From NCBI RefSeq assembly GCF_018603905.1, contig NZ_JAHFZZ010000024.1:62001-126000 (forward strand): a stretch of DNA of 64,000 nt. Direction: 5' to 3'. Shown piece after piece: positions 8,968-17,257 of this stretch. The position numbers and the translations under genes were made by a program. Position 1 is the stretch's first letter. Each line of letters begins with the position of its first letter. The notes beneath the pieces are model-generated. The model was not told the origin of the DNA, searched no databases, and saw only the letters and a program-made list of their open reading frames with translations. The DNA is from Nonomuraea sp. NEAU-A123 (GTDB lineage Bacteria > Actinomycetota > Actinomycetes > Streptosporangiales > Streptosporangiaceae).

Positions 8968-10016
8968 CCGAACATCCGCGCGCGGTCGATGTCCTGGTCA
9001 TCGGCGGGGGACAGGCGGGCCTGGCGGCCGGCTACTACCTGCGCCGGGCGCAGGCCGACTTCGTCATCCTCGACGCCCAGGACCGGCCGGGTGGTGCGTG
9101 GCGGCACGCCTGGCCGTCGTTGAGCCTGTTCTCGCCCGCCCAGTACAGCTCGTTGCCCGGCCGGATGATGCCCACCCCGTCCGGCGGCAGCTACCCCAGC
9201 ACCGAAGACACCGTCGCCTACCTCACCGACTACGAACAGCGCTACGACCTGCCCGTGATGCGACCGGTCACCGTCCATGCGGTACGGCGGAGCGGCGACC
9301 GCCTGCTGGTGGACACCGATACGGGTACCTGGCAGGCCCGCGTCGTGATCAGTGCGACCGGCACCTGGTGGCGACCGTACGTCCCGCATTACCCCGGCAT
9401 CCGCGATTTCCAGGGCGAGCAACTCCACACGGTCAACTACCAAGGGCCGGAGCCGTTCCGCGGCGAGCGCGTGGTGATCGTCGGCGGAGCCAACTCCGGC
9501 GCCCAGATCCTCGCGGAGGTCTCCACCGTCGCCGATACCACCTGGGTCACCCAGCGCCCGCCCCGCCTGCTGCCCGACGAGGTCGATGGCCGCGCCCTGT
9601 TCGCCCTGGCCACTCGGCGGACTACGGGCGGAGCGGGCATCGGAGATTTGGGCGACATCGTCGCCGTCCCGCCCGTCCGCGAAGCCCGCGACCGCGGCGT
9701 CCTCAAGGCCGAACCCATGTTCAGCCGCATCACCGCCGAAGGCGTCGCCTGGCCCGACGGCACCAGCCTGGCCTGCGACGCCATCATCTGGTGCACCGGC
9801 TTCCGGCCCGCCCTCGGCCACCTGGCCCCGCTACGGCTGCGCGGTCCCGACGGGCTCATCCCCGTAGACGGCACCCGCGCCATCGGCGAACCCCGTCTGC
9901 ACCTGCTTGGCTATGGCGACTGGACCGGGCCAGCCTCCGCCACCCTCATCGGCGCCAGCCGTACGGCCAGAGACACGGTCGCCGAGATCATGCGATCAGG
10001 GTTTGTCCCCCACTGA
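8964..10016 (+). CDS. arsO: ArsO-type flavin-dependent monooxygenase
   Basis: A 350-residue FAD/NAD(P)H enzyme. The N-terminal Rossmann motif VLVIGGGQAGLAAGYYL binds FAD, and a second dinucleotide motif VVIVGGANSGAQI (about 170-182) binds NADPH. TWWRPYVPHYPG lies between, as in flavin-binding monooxygenases. WCTGFRP near residue 277 is the conserved late motif of the family. ArsO proteins are found in actinobacterial arsenic operons. Their reaction is not firmly established, and arsenical or thiol oxidation has been proposed. The start overlaps the arsR stop by ATGA. It converges on the disulfide reductase gene. Confidence 0.85.
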   Translation: MTEHPRAVDVLVIGGGQAGLAAGYYLRRAQADFVILDAQDRPGGAWRHAWPSLSLFSPAQYSSLPGRMMPTPSGGSYPSTEDTVAYLTDYEQRYDLPVMRPVTVHAVRRSGDRLLVDTDTGTWQARVVISATGTWWRPYVPHYPGIRDFQGEQLHTVNYQGPEPFRGERVVIVGGANSGAQILAEVSTVADTTWVTQRPPRLLPDEVDGRALFALATRRTTGGAGIGDLGDIVAVPPVREARDRGVLKAEPMFSRITAEGVAWPDGTSLACDAIIWCTGFRPALGHLAPLRLRGPDGLIPVDGTRAIGEPRLHLLGYGDWTGPASATLIGASRTARDTVAEIMRSGFVPH

Positions 10017-10067
10017 AGCCGGCTCACGCGTAGAGGATCTCGCGCGCCCAACGGGACACGACAGTGG

Positions 10068-11431
10068 TCATGCACTCCACGGGAACGCGATCTCCAGCCA
10101 GTGGTGGGCGGCGCGCTGGAGGGCGTCCCAGGGGCTGCCGAGCGGCGGGGTGTAGGCGAGATCCAGATCCAGGATCTCGCGCACGGTGATGCCGTGGTGG
10201 ATGCCGGTGGCCAGCACGTCGATGCGTTTGGCGATCTCGGCCCCGCGGCTGCCCACCAGCTGGGCACCCAGCAGGCGGCCTGTCGTGCGGTCGCCGGTCA
10301 GGCGTAGGTCGATGGAGGTGGCGCCGGGATAGTACGACTTGTGGTCATCGGCGGTGGCCTGCACGGTCACCGGCGCAAAGCCTGCTTCGGCCGCCTCGCC
10401 ATCACGGATTCCCGTGGCAGCGCTGACCAGGTCGAAGACCTTGACCACCTGGGTGCCGAGCGCGCCGGCGAACTCGCGGTACCGCCCGCGGCGTTCTCGC
10501 CGGCGACGCGTCCCTGCTTGTGGGCGGTAGTGCCGAGGGGGATGTAGGTGGTGCGGTCAAGGAGACGGTGGTAGGTCTCCACACAGTCGCCTGCGGCGTA
10601 GATGTCAGGCAGGTTGGTCCGCATCCTCCGGTCGACGGCGAGGGCACTCCCGGCACCTGTCAGCGTTCCCGCTGAGGTGGCGAGCTCGGTGTCAGGCTGT
10701 ACGCCGGTGACGACGAGGACGAGATCGGCGCCATGGTGTTGCCCGTCCGCGCCGGTAACCACCAGGCCATCGCCGTGGCGCGCGATGGATTCCACGGTGA
10801 TCCCGCAGTGCAACTCGACACCGTGACGTGCGAGCTCAGCGGCGAGGCGGTCAGCGGCTTCGGCATCGAGCGAGCGGGCCATCACCTGGTCGAACCGCTC
10901 CAGCACGGTGACCTGCAGACCACGCGTGGTGAGAGCCTCTGCCATCTCCAGGCCGATGTAACCAGCACCGATGACGATGGCAGAACGCACGCCCGGCCGG
11001 TCGAGCGAGGCGGTCAGAGCGACGGTGTCATCCATGGTGTGCAACTCGTGCACACCATCCTGCGGACCGAGCGCGTCGAGGCCGATGATCGGCGGACGTT
11101 GCGGCCTGGCGCCGGTTCCGATGATCAGACGGTCGTAGCCGAGACGCTGCCCGGAGTCGGTGATGACGGTGTGCCTGGCCGGGTCGATGGCTACCGCTCG
11201 CTCACCGAGCCGCAGGTTGAGGCCGGCTGCCTTCAGGTCGTCCTGAGTGCGGTGCGCGAGGTCGCTCGCCTGCGGCACCTCCCCGGACACGTGGTAGGGG
11301 ATCCCGCAGATCGAGTAGTTCGGATAGTGGTCGGCGACCAGGAGGGTGACGTCGTGACGGTCATCGACGGCCTTGGCACTCAGGCCGGCCTCGATCCCGG
11401 CATCGCTGCCCCCGATGATCAGCAGACGCAT
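10068..11431 (-). pseudogene. FAD-dependent disulfide reductase (CoADR-like), single-base frameshift
   Basis: A pyridine nucleotide-disulfide reductase of the CoA-disulfide/NADH oxidase type. It has the N-terminal FAD motif LLIIGGSDAGIEAGL, a redox Cys at about residue 42 (YSICGIPYHVSG), a NAD(P) motif AIVIGAGYIGLEMAEAL, and DIYAAGDCVETY. The frame breaks near 10480: GGTACC-GCGAG appears where GGTACCCGCGAG is expected. The dimerisation domain then continues in the next frame (EFAGALGTQVVKVFDL to ALQRAAHHWLEIAF, ending 10068). Repaired, it would be about 454 residues. The single missing C is in a short C run, so a sequencing error is possible. It is the last gene of the ars operon on this strand and could reduce thiol disulfides for ArsC turnover. 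Confidence 0.8.
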
Positions 11432-11443
11432 GGGGGTTCCCTC

Positions 11444-11860
11444 CTAGGTCAGTTCCTTGATCAGCTTCTCGATGCGGGTGCGGATCTCGTCGCGGATCGG
11501 GCGGACGGCCTCGATGCCCTGTCCGGCGGGGTCGTCGAGTTTCCAGTCTTCATAGCGTTTGCCGGGGAAGATGGGGCAGGCGTCGCCACAGCCCATGGTG
11601 ATGACCACGTCGGAAGCCTGGACGGCGTCGGTGGTGAGGATCTTGGGCTGCCGGCCGGTGATATCGATGCCGACCTCACGCATGGCCTCGACGGCGATGG
11701 GGTTGATCTGGTCGGCGGGCGCCGATCCGGCGGAGCGGACCTCGATGCGGTCCTCGGCCAGGTGGGTGAGCCATCCTGCGGCCATCTGGGAGCGTCCGGC
11801 GTTGTGCACGCAGACGAACAGAACGCTGGGCTTGTCGCTCAAAGGGTGGATCCTTTCCAT
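11444..11860 (-). CDS. arsC: arsenate reductase, low-molecular-weight phosphatase fold
   Basis: A 138-residue arsenate reductase. The phosphatase loop CVHNAGRS has its nucleophilic Cys at residue 17, followed by the acidic region VITMGCGDACPIFPGKRY (about 86-103) with two more Cys. That pattern is found in actinobacterial ArsC proteins, which in Corynebacterium couple to mycothiol and mycoredoxin. It reduces As(V) to As(III) in the cytoplasm. It lies 13 bp after the longer ArsC and 13 bp before the disulfide reductase, so it is part of one operon. Confidence 0.9.
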   Translation of the reverse strand: MERIHPLSDKPSVLFVCVHNAGRSQMAAGWLTHLAEDRIEVRSAGSAPADQINPIAVEAMREVGIDITGRQPKILTTDAVQASDVVITMGCGDACPIFPGKRYEDWKLDDPAGQGIEAVRPIRDEIRTRIEKLIKELT

Positions 11861-11872
11861 CGTTGCTGATCT

Positions 11873-12523
11873 TCAGGCTGCCGGGATTTCGAGGTCGTCG
11901 AGCAGGTGGCGGACGCGGCGTTCGATCTCGTCGCGGATGGGCCGCACGTCCTCGACGCTCTTACCTGCGGGGTCGTCCAGTTCCCAGTCGAGGTAGCGCC
12001 TGCCGGGGTAGACGGGGCAGGCGTCGCCGCAGCCCATCGTGACGACGACGTCGGCGGCGCGGACGATCTCCTCGGTCCACGGCTTGGGGAACTCGCGGGA
12101 GATGTCGATGCCCCGCTCGGCCATGGACGCCACCGCTGCGGGGTTGATCTCGCTGGCGAACTCCGAGCCGCCGGACCAGGCATGCGCGCGGTCTTCGGCG
12201 AGGTGTTGGAAGAAGCCCATGGCCATCTGGGAGCGTCCGGCGTTGTGCACGCACAGGAACAGTACGACGGGGCGTCCGTCGCTGTGGCCTTCCACCCGGG
12301 CCAGGGCGCGCAGGCGCTGGCGGGCGAAGCGTTCGGCGAGCAGTGGCAGGTAGTTGGGGATCTTGCCGTGCGCGGCGAACTGGTCGTAGCTGGTGTGCAG
12401 GAACCGTTCGATGGTCTCGGTGCCGAAGGTGCCGGTGAATTCCTCGGCCAGGCGGCGGGCGGCGGTGAGCAGGGCGTGTTGCTGGTCGATGGACAGGTCC
12501 GGGTGGCGGTAGGTCTGCGGCAT
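11873..12523 (-). CDS. arsC: arsenate reductase with N-terminal three-helix domain
   Basis: A 216-residue ArsC. Residues 1-80 form the helical extension typical of longer actinobacterial ArsC proteins (LAEEFTGTFGTETIERFLH, then LPLLAERFARQRLRALA). The catalytic loop CVHNAGRS (Cys about 91) and GCGDACPVYPGRRY follow. It lies 4 bp from the ArsR-ArsC fusion gene upstream. Together with the short ArsC and the fusion protein it gives three intact reductase domains in one operon; a fourth, truncated copy lies at 14377. The extension may mediate dimerisation or thiol-partner binding; that is inference. Confidence 0.88.
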   Translation of the reverse strand: MPQTYRHPDLSIDQQHALLTAARRLAEEFTGTFGTETIERFLHTSYDQFAAHGKIPNYLPLLAERFARQRLRALARVEGHSDGRPVVLFLCVHNAGRSQMAMGFFQHLAEDRAHAWSGGSEFASEINPAAVASMAERGIDISREFPKPWTEEIVRAADVVVTMGCGDACPVYPGRRYLDWELDDPAGKSVEDVRPIRDEIERRVRHLLDDLEIPAA

Positions 12524-12526
12524 GGC

Positions 12527-13216
12527 TCACTCCTGCGGGAGGTGCACGGCGGGCGCCAGCCGTTGGACGCGGTCGGCGATGTCGGTGTAGGCGCGTTCGA
12601 AGGCGTCGTCGTTGCCGGTGCGGACCGGGTCTGGGATGGACCAGTGCAGCCGGTCGGTGCCGGTGATCTGGGCGAGCTGTTCGTGGGCGGCGTCGCAGAC
12701 GGCCACGACCAGGTCGTCGGGATGCACTGTCTGCTCGACGTGGCGGGTTTCGGCCTGCCGCAGGTCGAGGCCGTGATGGCGGGCCAGGGCGATCGCCTGT
12801 GGGTGGACGTGGGCCGCGGGCTGGGTGCCCGCTGAGGTGGCGGGCACGGTGCTGGTACGGCTCCACAGGGCGGCGGCCAGTTGGGAGCGGGCGGAGTTGT
12901 GGGTGCAGACGAACACGATGCGCGGGGCGGGTCGGGCCGCGGCCGGTAGCAGGCCGGACAGGGATTGTGGGATCAGGCGCAGGTAGGTGCGTCTGCGGTC
13001 GCCTTCGGATCGGCGGCGTTCGACCACGCCTGCCTCCTGCAGCAGCTTGAGGTGGTGGGCCAGCAGGTTGGTGGGCAAGCCGAGCGCCTGGCCGAGCTCG
13101 CCCGGGGAGGCGTCGCCCAGCAGCAGCCGGTCCACGATGGCCAGGCGGCCGGGGTCGCCGAGCGCGGCGTGCACCCGCGCCCGCGCCGCCACCGAGGAAA
13201 ACCAGTCAGCGTTCAT
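12527..13216 (-). CDS. ArsR-ArsC fusion protein
   Basis: A 229-residue two-domain protein. Residues 5-90 are an ArsR winged helix (ALGDPGRLAIVDRLL, NLLAHHLKLLQEAGVVERRR), without an evident CxC in the recognition helix. Residues 97-225 are a low-molecular-weight phosphatase/ArsC domain with CTHNSARS (Cys about 104). Such fusions could sense arsenate through the reductase domain; this is inference. I place the start at ATG 13216 rather than upstream codons because a good promoter (TTGACT-N17-GATTAT) puts the transcription start at or next to this ATG. The gene is 4 bp from arsC downstream and 49 bp from the AqpS gene upstream. Confidence 0.85.
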   Translation of the reverse strand: MNADWFSSVAARARVHAALGDPGRLAIVDRLLLGDASPGELGQALGLPTNLLAHHLKLLQEAGVVERRRSEGDRRRTYLRLIPQSLSGLLPAAARPAPRIVFVCTHNSARSQLAAALWSRTSTVPATSAGTQPAAHVHPQAIALARHHGLDLRQAETRHVEQTVHPDDLVVAVCDAAHEQLAQITGTDRLHWSIPDPVRTGNDDAFERAYTDIADRVQRLAPAVHLPQE

Positions 13217-13252
13217 TGAGTCAATAATCACTGAGCTAATTCCGGCAGTCAA
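13217..13252 (-). promoter_or_regulatory. promoter for the ArsR-ArsC fusion operon, probably leaderless
   Basis: Reading the minus strand, TTGACT (13252-13247) and GATTAT (13229-13224) are spaced by 17 bp. The expected start point is 13217 or so, right at the ATG at 13216. No Shine-Dalgarno sequence lies between, so the transcript is probably leaderless. An AT-rich, partly symmetrical stretch (TTGAGTCAATAATCACTGAG) over the -10 is a likely operator. Confidence 0.5.
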
Positions 13253-13264
13253 GCCCACCGCCGG

Positions 13265-13978
13265 TCAGTGGACGTCCGAATGCGGCACGACCGGCTCGGC
13301 TGTCCCCACCGCAGGTTGGCCGAACAGACCGTGCACCAGCACCAGACCGATGACGCCGCCGATCAGTTGGGCGGCGATGAAGCCGGGCAGCGAGGTGGGG
13401 GCGATGCCGGCGAAGGTGTCGGAGAAGGCGCGTCCGATGGTGACGGCGGGGTTGGCGAAGCTGGTGGAGGAGGTGAACCAGTACGCCGCCCCGATGTAGC
13501 CGCCCACTGCCAGCGGCGCCACGGCGGTGCGGCCCGACCTGGTCAGGCAGAAGATCACCAGCACCAGGCCCGCGGTCGCCACGACTTCCCCTAGCCACAA
13601 GTGCGCACTCGATCGTGGCGTGCTCGACCAGGTGACGGCGGGCTTGTCAAACATCGCGTTGGCCAAGATCGCACCGCCGATCCCGCCCAGCACCTGGGCG
13701 GCGACGTAGCCGCCGAGCTCGCCCACCGACAGGCCGACTCCGGTACGCCGTCCCTGCCACCAGTCGGCCAGCGACACCACCGGGTTGAAGTGCGCGCCGG
13801 AGACCGGGCCGAGCACGACGATGAGCACGGCCAGGCCGAAGACGGTGGCCGTGGAGTTCTCCAGCAGTTGCAGGCCGACATCGCGCGGGGACAACGTCTG
13901 GGCCATGATGCCTGAGCCCACCACCACGGTCACCAACAGCGCGGTGCCGAGGAACTCGGCCAGCAGGGGGCGCCTCAC
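13265..13978 (-). CDS. aqpS: AqpS-like aquaglyceroporin, arsenite channel
   Basis: A 237-residue MIP-family channel with about six membrane helices and both pore motifs: HFNPVVS (about residue 64) and FANPAVT (about 175). The NPV in place of the first NPA is a departure from classical aquaporins. In rhizobial ars operons AqpS provides downhill As(III) exit after reduction by ArsC. No ArsB or Acr3 pump is present here, so this channel is the best candidate export route. GTG 13978 overlaps the arsR stop by GTGA. Confidence 0.87.
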   Translation of the reverse strand: MRRPLLAEFLGTALLVTVVVGSGIMAQTLSPRDVGLQLLENSTATVFGLAVLIVVLGPVSGAHFNPVVSLADWWQGRRTGVGLSVGELGGYVAAQVLGGIGGAILANAMFDKPAVTWSSTPRSSAHLWLGEVVATAGLVLVIFCLTRSGRTAVAPLAVGGYIGAAYWFTSSTSFANPAVTIGRAFSDTFAGIAPTSLPGFIAAQLIGGVIGLVLVHGLFGQPAVGTAEPVVPHSDVH

Positions 13979-14334
13979 CCGGCCACCCCGGCGGGCGTTG
14001 CGGCGTCCGCCGCGAGCAGCGCCGACAGTTCGGCGAGCCGTTCCGGCACGATCCGGTAATACACCCAGGAAGCCCGCCGCTCACTGGCCAGCAGGCCGAC
14101 GTCCTTGAGCACCTTGAGATGGTGGCTGATCGTCGGCTGCGACAGGTCGAAGGCGTCGTTGATGTCGCACACGCACACCTCGCCGCCCGCGTGGCTGGCC
14201 ACGATGGACAGAATGCGCAGCCGTACCGGATCGCCCAACGCCTTGAACACCCGCGCCACGCCCTCGGCCTGCTCGGTGTTCAGCGGCTGGCGTGCCAGCG
14301 GCGGGCTGCACCCCAGGACTTGCAACAGCTCCAT
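13975..14334 (-). CDS. arsR: ArsR-family arsenite-responsive repressor (second copy)
   Basis: About 119 residues. The CxC motif is present in GGEVCVCDINDAFDL, followed by SQPTISHHLKVLKDVGLL and RASWVYYRI. The start at ATG 14334 is chosen because GGAGAGG lies just upstream; an ATG 24 bp earlier lacks a ribosome site. Upstream sequence contains CGAT-N10-ATCG (14351-14368) and a GATTTCG shared with the other arsR operator, so autorepression is likely. It is first gene of the arsR-aqpS pair, coupled by a 4-bp overlap. Confidence 0.92.
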   Translation of the reverse strand: MELLQVLGCSPPLARQPLNTEQAEGVARVFKALGDPVRLRILSIVASHAGGEVCVCDINDAFDLSQPTISHHLKVLKDVGLLASERRASWVYYRIVPERLAELSALLAADAATPAGVAG

Positions 14335-14376
14335 CGGGCCTCTCCGAAATCGATTCATGTCTATATCGGCCGTAGT

Positions 14377-14928
14377 CTATGCAAGCTCGTTCAGGAGGTC
14401 GCGCACGCGGGCGTCGACCAGGTCGCGGATCGCGTGGACCTCCTCCAGGCTCTTGTCCGCCGGGTCGGGCAGGTCCCAGTCCAGGTAGCGCTTGCCGCTG
14501 TAGACGGGGCAGGCGTCGCCGCAGCCCATGGTGACGATGACGTCGGCCGCTCGCACGACGTCGTCGGTGAGCGGCTTGGGGAACTCCGCCGAGGCGTCCA
14601 GGCCGACATCGGCCAGCGCCTTCACGACGGCCGGTTCGATCCGGGCCGCGGGTTGCGAGCCCGCTGTGCGTACATGGACCCGTCCCTGGGCGTGGTGGTC
14701 CATGAGGGCGGCGGCCATCTGGGAGCGTCCGGCGTTGTGCGTGCAGATGAACAGCACCTCGCACACCGGCTTGGGGATGAAGCCCTTGCTCTGGGCCAGC
14801 GCGGTGAGGCGGTCGGTGGCGAAGCGCTGGGTCAGCACGTGCAGGTGGGTCTTGAGCCGGGCGGTCAGGTAGAGCGCCAGGTACGACTCGCGCACATACG
14901 GTGTCCGGGGTGCGGGCGACGCCGACAT
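14377..14928 (-). CDS. arsC: arsenate reductase, 5'-truncated and fused to foreign start
   Basis: A 183-residue frame. From about residue 11 it matches the long actinobacterial ArsC: the last part of the helical extension (YVRESYLALYLTARLK, LTQRFATDRLTAL), then the catalytic CTHNAGRS (Cys about 62) and GCGDACPVYSGKRY. The first half of the helical domain is missing. The ATG and about nine codons come from an out-of-frame piece of an NmrA-like gene. AAGGACGAGG upstream could serve as a ribosome site, so the chimera may still be made and the catalytic domain is complete. It lies 43 bp before arsR. Confidence 0.7.
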   Translation of the reverse strand: MSASPAPRTPYVRESYLALYLTARLKTHLHVLTQRFATDRLTALAQSKGFIPKPVCEVLFICTHNAGRSQMAAALMDHHAQGRVHVRTAGSQPAARIEPAVVKALADVGLDASAEFPKPLTDDVVRAADVIVTMGCGDACPVYSGKRYLDWDLPDPADKSLEEVHAIRDLVDARVRDLLNELA

Positions 14929-15290
14929 CGAGGCCCTCGTCCTTGGCCCGCTTCATGTCGACGACGCCCTGGACGAACGCCTCGTCGAGGCCATAGCCGA
15001 CGAGGTTGGCGCGCAGCTCGTCGAGCGGCTGGCGTTCATAGCGGACGGGGCGGCCGAACTGCTCGGTCATGATGCGGGCGAGGTCGTTGGGGGACAGGTC
15101 CTGCGGTCCGAGGACCGGGACACTGCCGGTGCCGGTCCACGAGCGGTCCAGCAACAGGCCGGCGGCGACGGCCGCGATGTCGGCGACGGCGACGAGGGGC
15201 GCCTTGCGGTCGGCGTCGACGGCGTCCATGAAAACGCCCTTGTCGCGGATCGAGGCGGCCTCCTCCAGGAGGTTCTCGAAGGGTGATCAC
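14900..15290 (-). pseudogene. NmrA-like NAD(P)-binding protein, internal fragment
   Basis: The frame reads GVFMDAVDADRKAPLVAVAD, then GTGSVPVLGPQDLSPNDLAR and YGLDEAFVQGVVDMKRAKDE, the C-terminal half of an NmrA/SDR protein. The N-terminal Rossmann motif is absent because the left neighbour (15290-15465) is a Gfo/Idh gene start. The C-terminal end is cut at about 14900 by arsC. It is truncated on both sides and is not expected to function. Confidence 0.75.
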
Positions 15291-15465
15291 CGCCGCCCAG
15301 TCGGCCTCGACCTCGGCGTTCAGTCGCCGCGCCACATTCTGCGCGCGCTCGCGCCGCTCGTCGGCCGTCGCGACCACGTGAACGAGCGCGTCCAGTTGCC
15401 GGTAGCCGGGCGGCATGGGTCTGGGCGATGTTTCCTGCTCCGATTAGTCCGACGCGGAGTGACAT
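15290..15465 (-). pseudogene. Gfo/Idh/MocA oxidoreductase, N-terminal fragment with frameshift
   Basis: ATG 15465 with AGGAG upstream begins MSLRVGLIGAGNIAQTHAAR, the NAD-binding start of a Gfo/Idh/MocA dehydrogenase. An extra C near 15408 shifts the frame, and the match continues as QLDALVHVVATADERRERAQ. It ends at about 15290 at the junction with the NmrA fragment. The start codon lies inside the 3' end of the MFS gene (22-bp overlap), showing former translational coupling. Confidence 0.75.
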
Positions 15466-16697
15466 GGGGTTCTCCTCGGCGTGCGTGTGCCGTGCAGGTG
15501 CGTCATCCCGAGGACGAGGAGCAGGCATGGTGGGATTACCAGCACGAGCCCCGCCGCAGCCAAGAGGACGGCTTGGTTGCCGGTCAGATTCGCCAGCGGC
15601 CCGGTGATCGCCTGGCCGAAGGGCATCAGGCCGAACGTGCTGAGCCAGGCCAGGGAGGTGACTCGCCCGATCAGGTGGTCGGGCACCTCGCGGTACATTG
15701 CGACATCCCAGCACAGGGCGTACGTTTCCACGCCGAAGCCAGCCACGAGGTAACAGGAGAAGAGCACCCAGACCGATGGGGCATACAACAGGCCGAGAGG
15801 GACGAGGACGTACAGCGACATCGAGAACACGGCCACGACTCCCGGCCGCCGGGGTCTCCAGGCCATCATCGTGATGCTGCTGATCAGCCCGCCGGCCCCG
15901 TAGCACGCGAGGGCCGTGCCGTACGCGGTGTAGGAGCCGAACGTGTCCCGGCTCAGCACGGGTAAGAGCACCTGGCTGGGCGCGATCACGAACATGAGGC
16001 TGACCGGTGAGAACAGGAGAAGCGCCGTCAGCCACGGCCGGCGCCCCGCGTCGGCGAATCCCGCCACCGCATCCCGCAGAAGGGAACGGCGGGCGACCGG
16101 TGTCCACGGCGGCTCCGCGACCCGGCGGAAGGCGAGCATGCTGGCGGCGAACACGAGAGCCGCCAGCACGAAGGGAAAGACCTCGCTCGCACCGGCGAGC
16201 AGTGTGCCGATCACCGGGCCGACGATGACCCCCACCCGGGTGCAGATATTGATCAAGGCCCGGCCGGACACTCGCTGGTCCTCATCCAGAGAGCCCGCCA
16301 GGATGGCGTTGAAGGCGGGCCGGATGAACGCCTCGGCCGCGCCGACCACGAACAGGACGACGGCCAGCAGCCACACGGCAGGGGTGCGTCCGGCTACGAC
16401 GATGGGGACGCTCGCTGCGACGGCGTCGATGGCGAGCATGATGGTCAGGATCCGCCGTCGCGGCAGGCGATCGGACCAGACTCCCCCTATCAGGAGCAGG
16501 CACAACGACGCGATGCCCTTGGCAGCGAGCACGACGCCGACCGCGGCCGCGTCGCCCCCGGTGCTGAGCACCGAAACGGTGACGGCGACCGCGAGGGCCT
16601 GCTCGCCCAGCACGAACCCTATCTGCGCCAGCGCGATCATCCGGAACGGGGGATTGCGCAGCGGGCTCAGATCAATGCCCGCCAGCATGAGCCGCAC
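15444..16697 (-). CDS. MFS transporter
   Basis: A 417-residue membrane protein of the major facilitator superfamily (MFS_3/enterobactin-exporter-like type). About 12 hydrophobic helices are visible. The loop after helix 2 reads GVWSDRLPRRR and the mid-protein repeat reads RPAFNAILAGSLDEDQR. GTG 16697 is used; an ATG three codons later is an alternative. It lies 4 bp after a broken acyl carrier protein gene and before a broken oxidoreductase. It was probably the exporter of a small biosynthetic or siderophore-like cluster, now mostly lost. Confidence 0.8.
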   Translation of the reverse strand: MRLMLAGIDLSPLRNPPFRMIALAQIGFVLGEQALAVAVTVSVLSTGGDAAAVGVVLAAKGIASLCLLLIGGVWSDRLPRRRILTIMLAIDAVAASVPIVVAGRTPAVWLLAVVLFVVGAAEAFIRPAFNAILAGSLDEDQRVSGRALINICTRVGVIVGPVIGTLLAGASEVFPFVLAALVFAASMLAFRRVAEPPWTPVARRSLLRDAVAGFADAGRRPWLTALLLFSPVSLMFVIAPSQVLLPVLSRDTFGSYTAYGTALACYGAGGLISSITMMAWRPRRPGVVAVFSMSLYVLVPLGLLYAPSVWVLFSCYLVAGFGVETYALCWDVAMYREVPDHLIGRVTSLAWLSTFGLMPFGQAITGPLANLTGNQAVLLAAAGLVLVIPPCLLLVLGMTHLHGTRTPRRTPCHSASD

Positions 16698-16701
16698 GAT
16701 G

Positions 16702-16970
16702 TCAGTTCCCCGCCTTCCTGGCTCGAAGCACGAACTCGACGAGTGCCGCCATGGTGGCCAGATCCTCAGGTGTCACCGCAGCCACAATGAGACCGAATTC
16801 CTCTTCGATCGCGGCCACCGTTTCGACCCGGGCACGCTGTCATAGACCACGCCCGAAGCGTCCTCAAGAGGCCGGTCTACCGGCCAGTCGCGAATCGAGG
16901 TGTTGAGCACGCGCTCCAGTACTCCCTGCACTCTGCTAAGAGTGTCCGCCTCGTCGGTGTCGCTCAACAT
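16702..16970 (-). pseudogene. acyl carrier protein, frameshifted
   Basis: A phosphopantetheine-type carrier protein. The first frame gives MLSDTDEADTLSRVQGVLER, RPLEDASG and YDSV, in which the Ser would carry the phosphopantetheine. After that the frame must shift to recover VETVAAIEEEFGLIVAAV and ATMAALVEFVLRARKAGN, which ends at 16702. Repaired length is about 88 residues, normal for an ACP. No ketosynthase or ligase is beside it, so it is an orphan remnant. Confidence 0.75.
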
Positions 16971-17009
16971 GTTCGCATTACTCCTTAATGACCCGCTCGA
17001 AGATCTCTG

Positions 17010-17219
17010 CGAGCTTGATGCCCAGCTGCTCGATGAGCTTGTCGACGCGCCGGGTGGACACGCCGAGCAGGTAGCTGGTCGCCACCACGCTGATCAGTGC
17101 CTGCTCGGCGCGGCGGCGGCGCTCCAGCAGCCAGTCGGGGAAGTACGAGCCGGACCTGAGCTTCGGGATCGCGAGCTCCACGGTGCCTGGGCGGGTGTCC
17201 CACTCGCGGAGTCGCGATG
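17010..17219 (-). mobile_element. IS256 (Mutator) family transposase fragment
   Basis: About 70 residues of an IS256-type transposase: DTRPGTVELAIPKLRSGSYF, then LLERRRRAEQAL and LLGVSTRRVDKLIEQLGIK. Both ends are missing, including the DDE catalytic residues, and no terminal inverted repeats were found. After LGIK the frame runs on for about 11 unrelated residues. It is a dead remnant between the ACP fragment and the SpoIIE phosphatase. Confidence 0.8.
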
Positions 17220-17257
17220 ATCGTTTCCACGCCCCAGAGAGATACCCCCGCCAGGGG

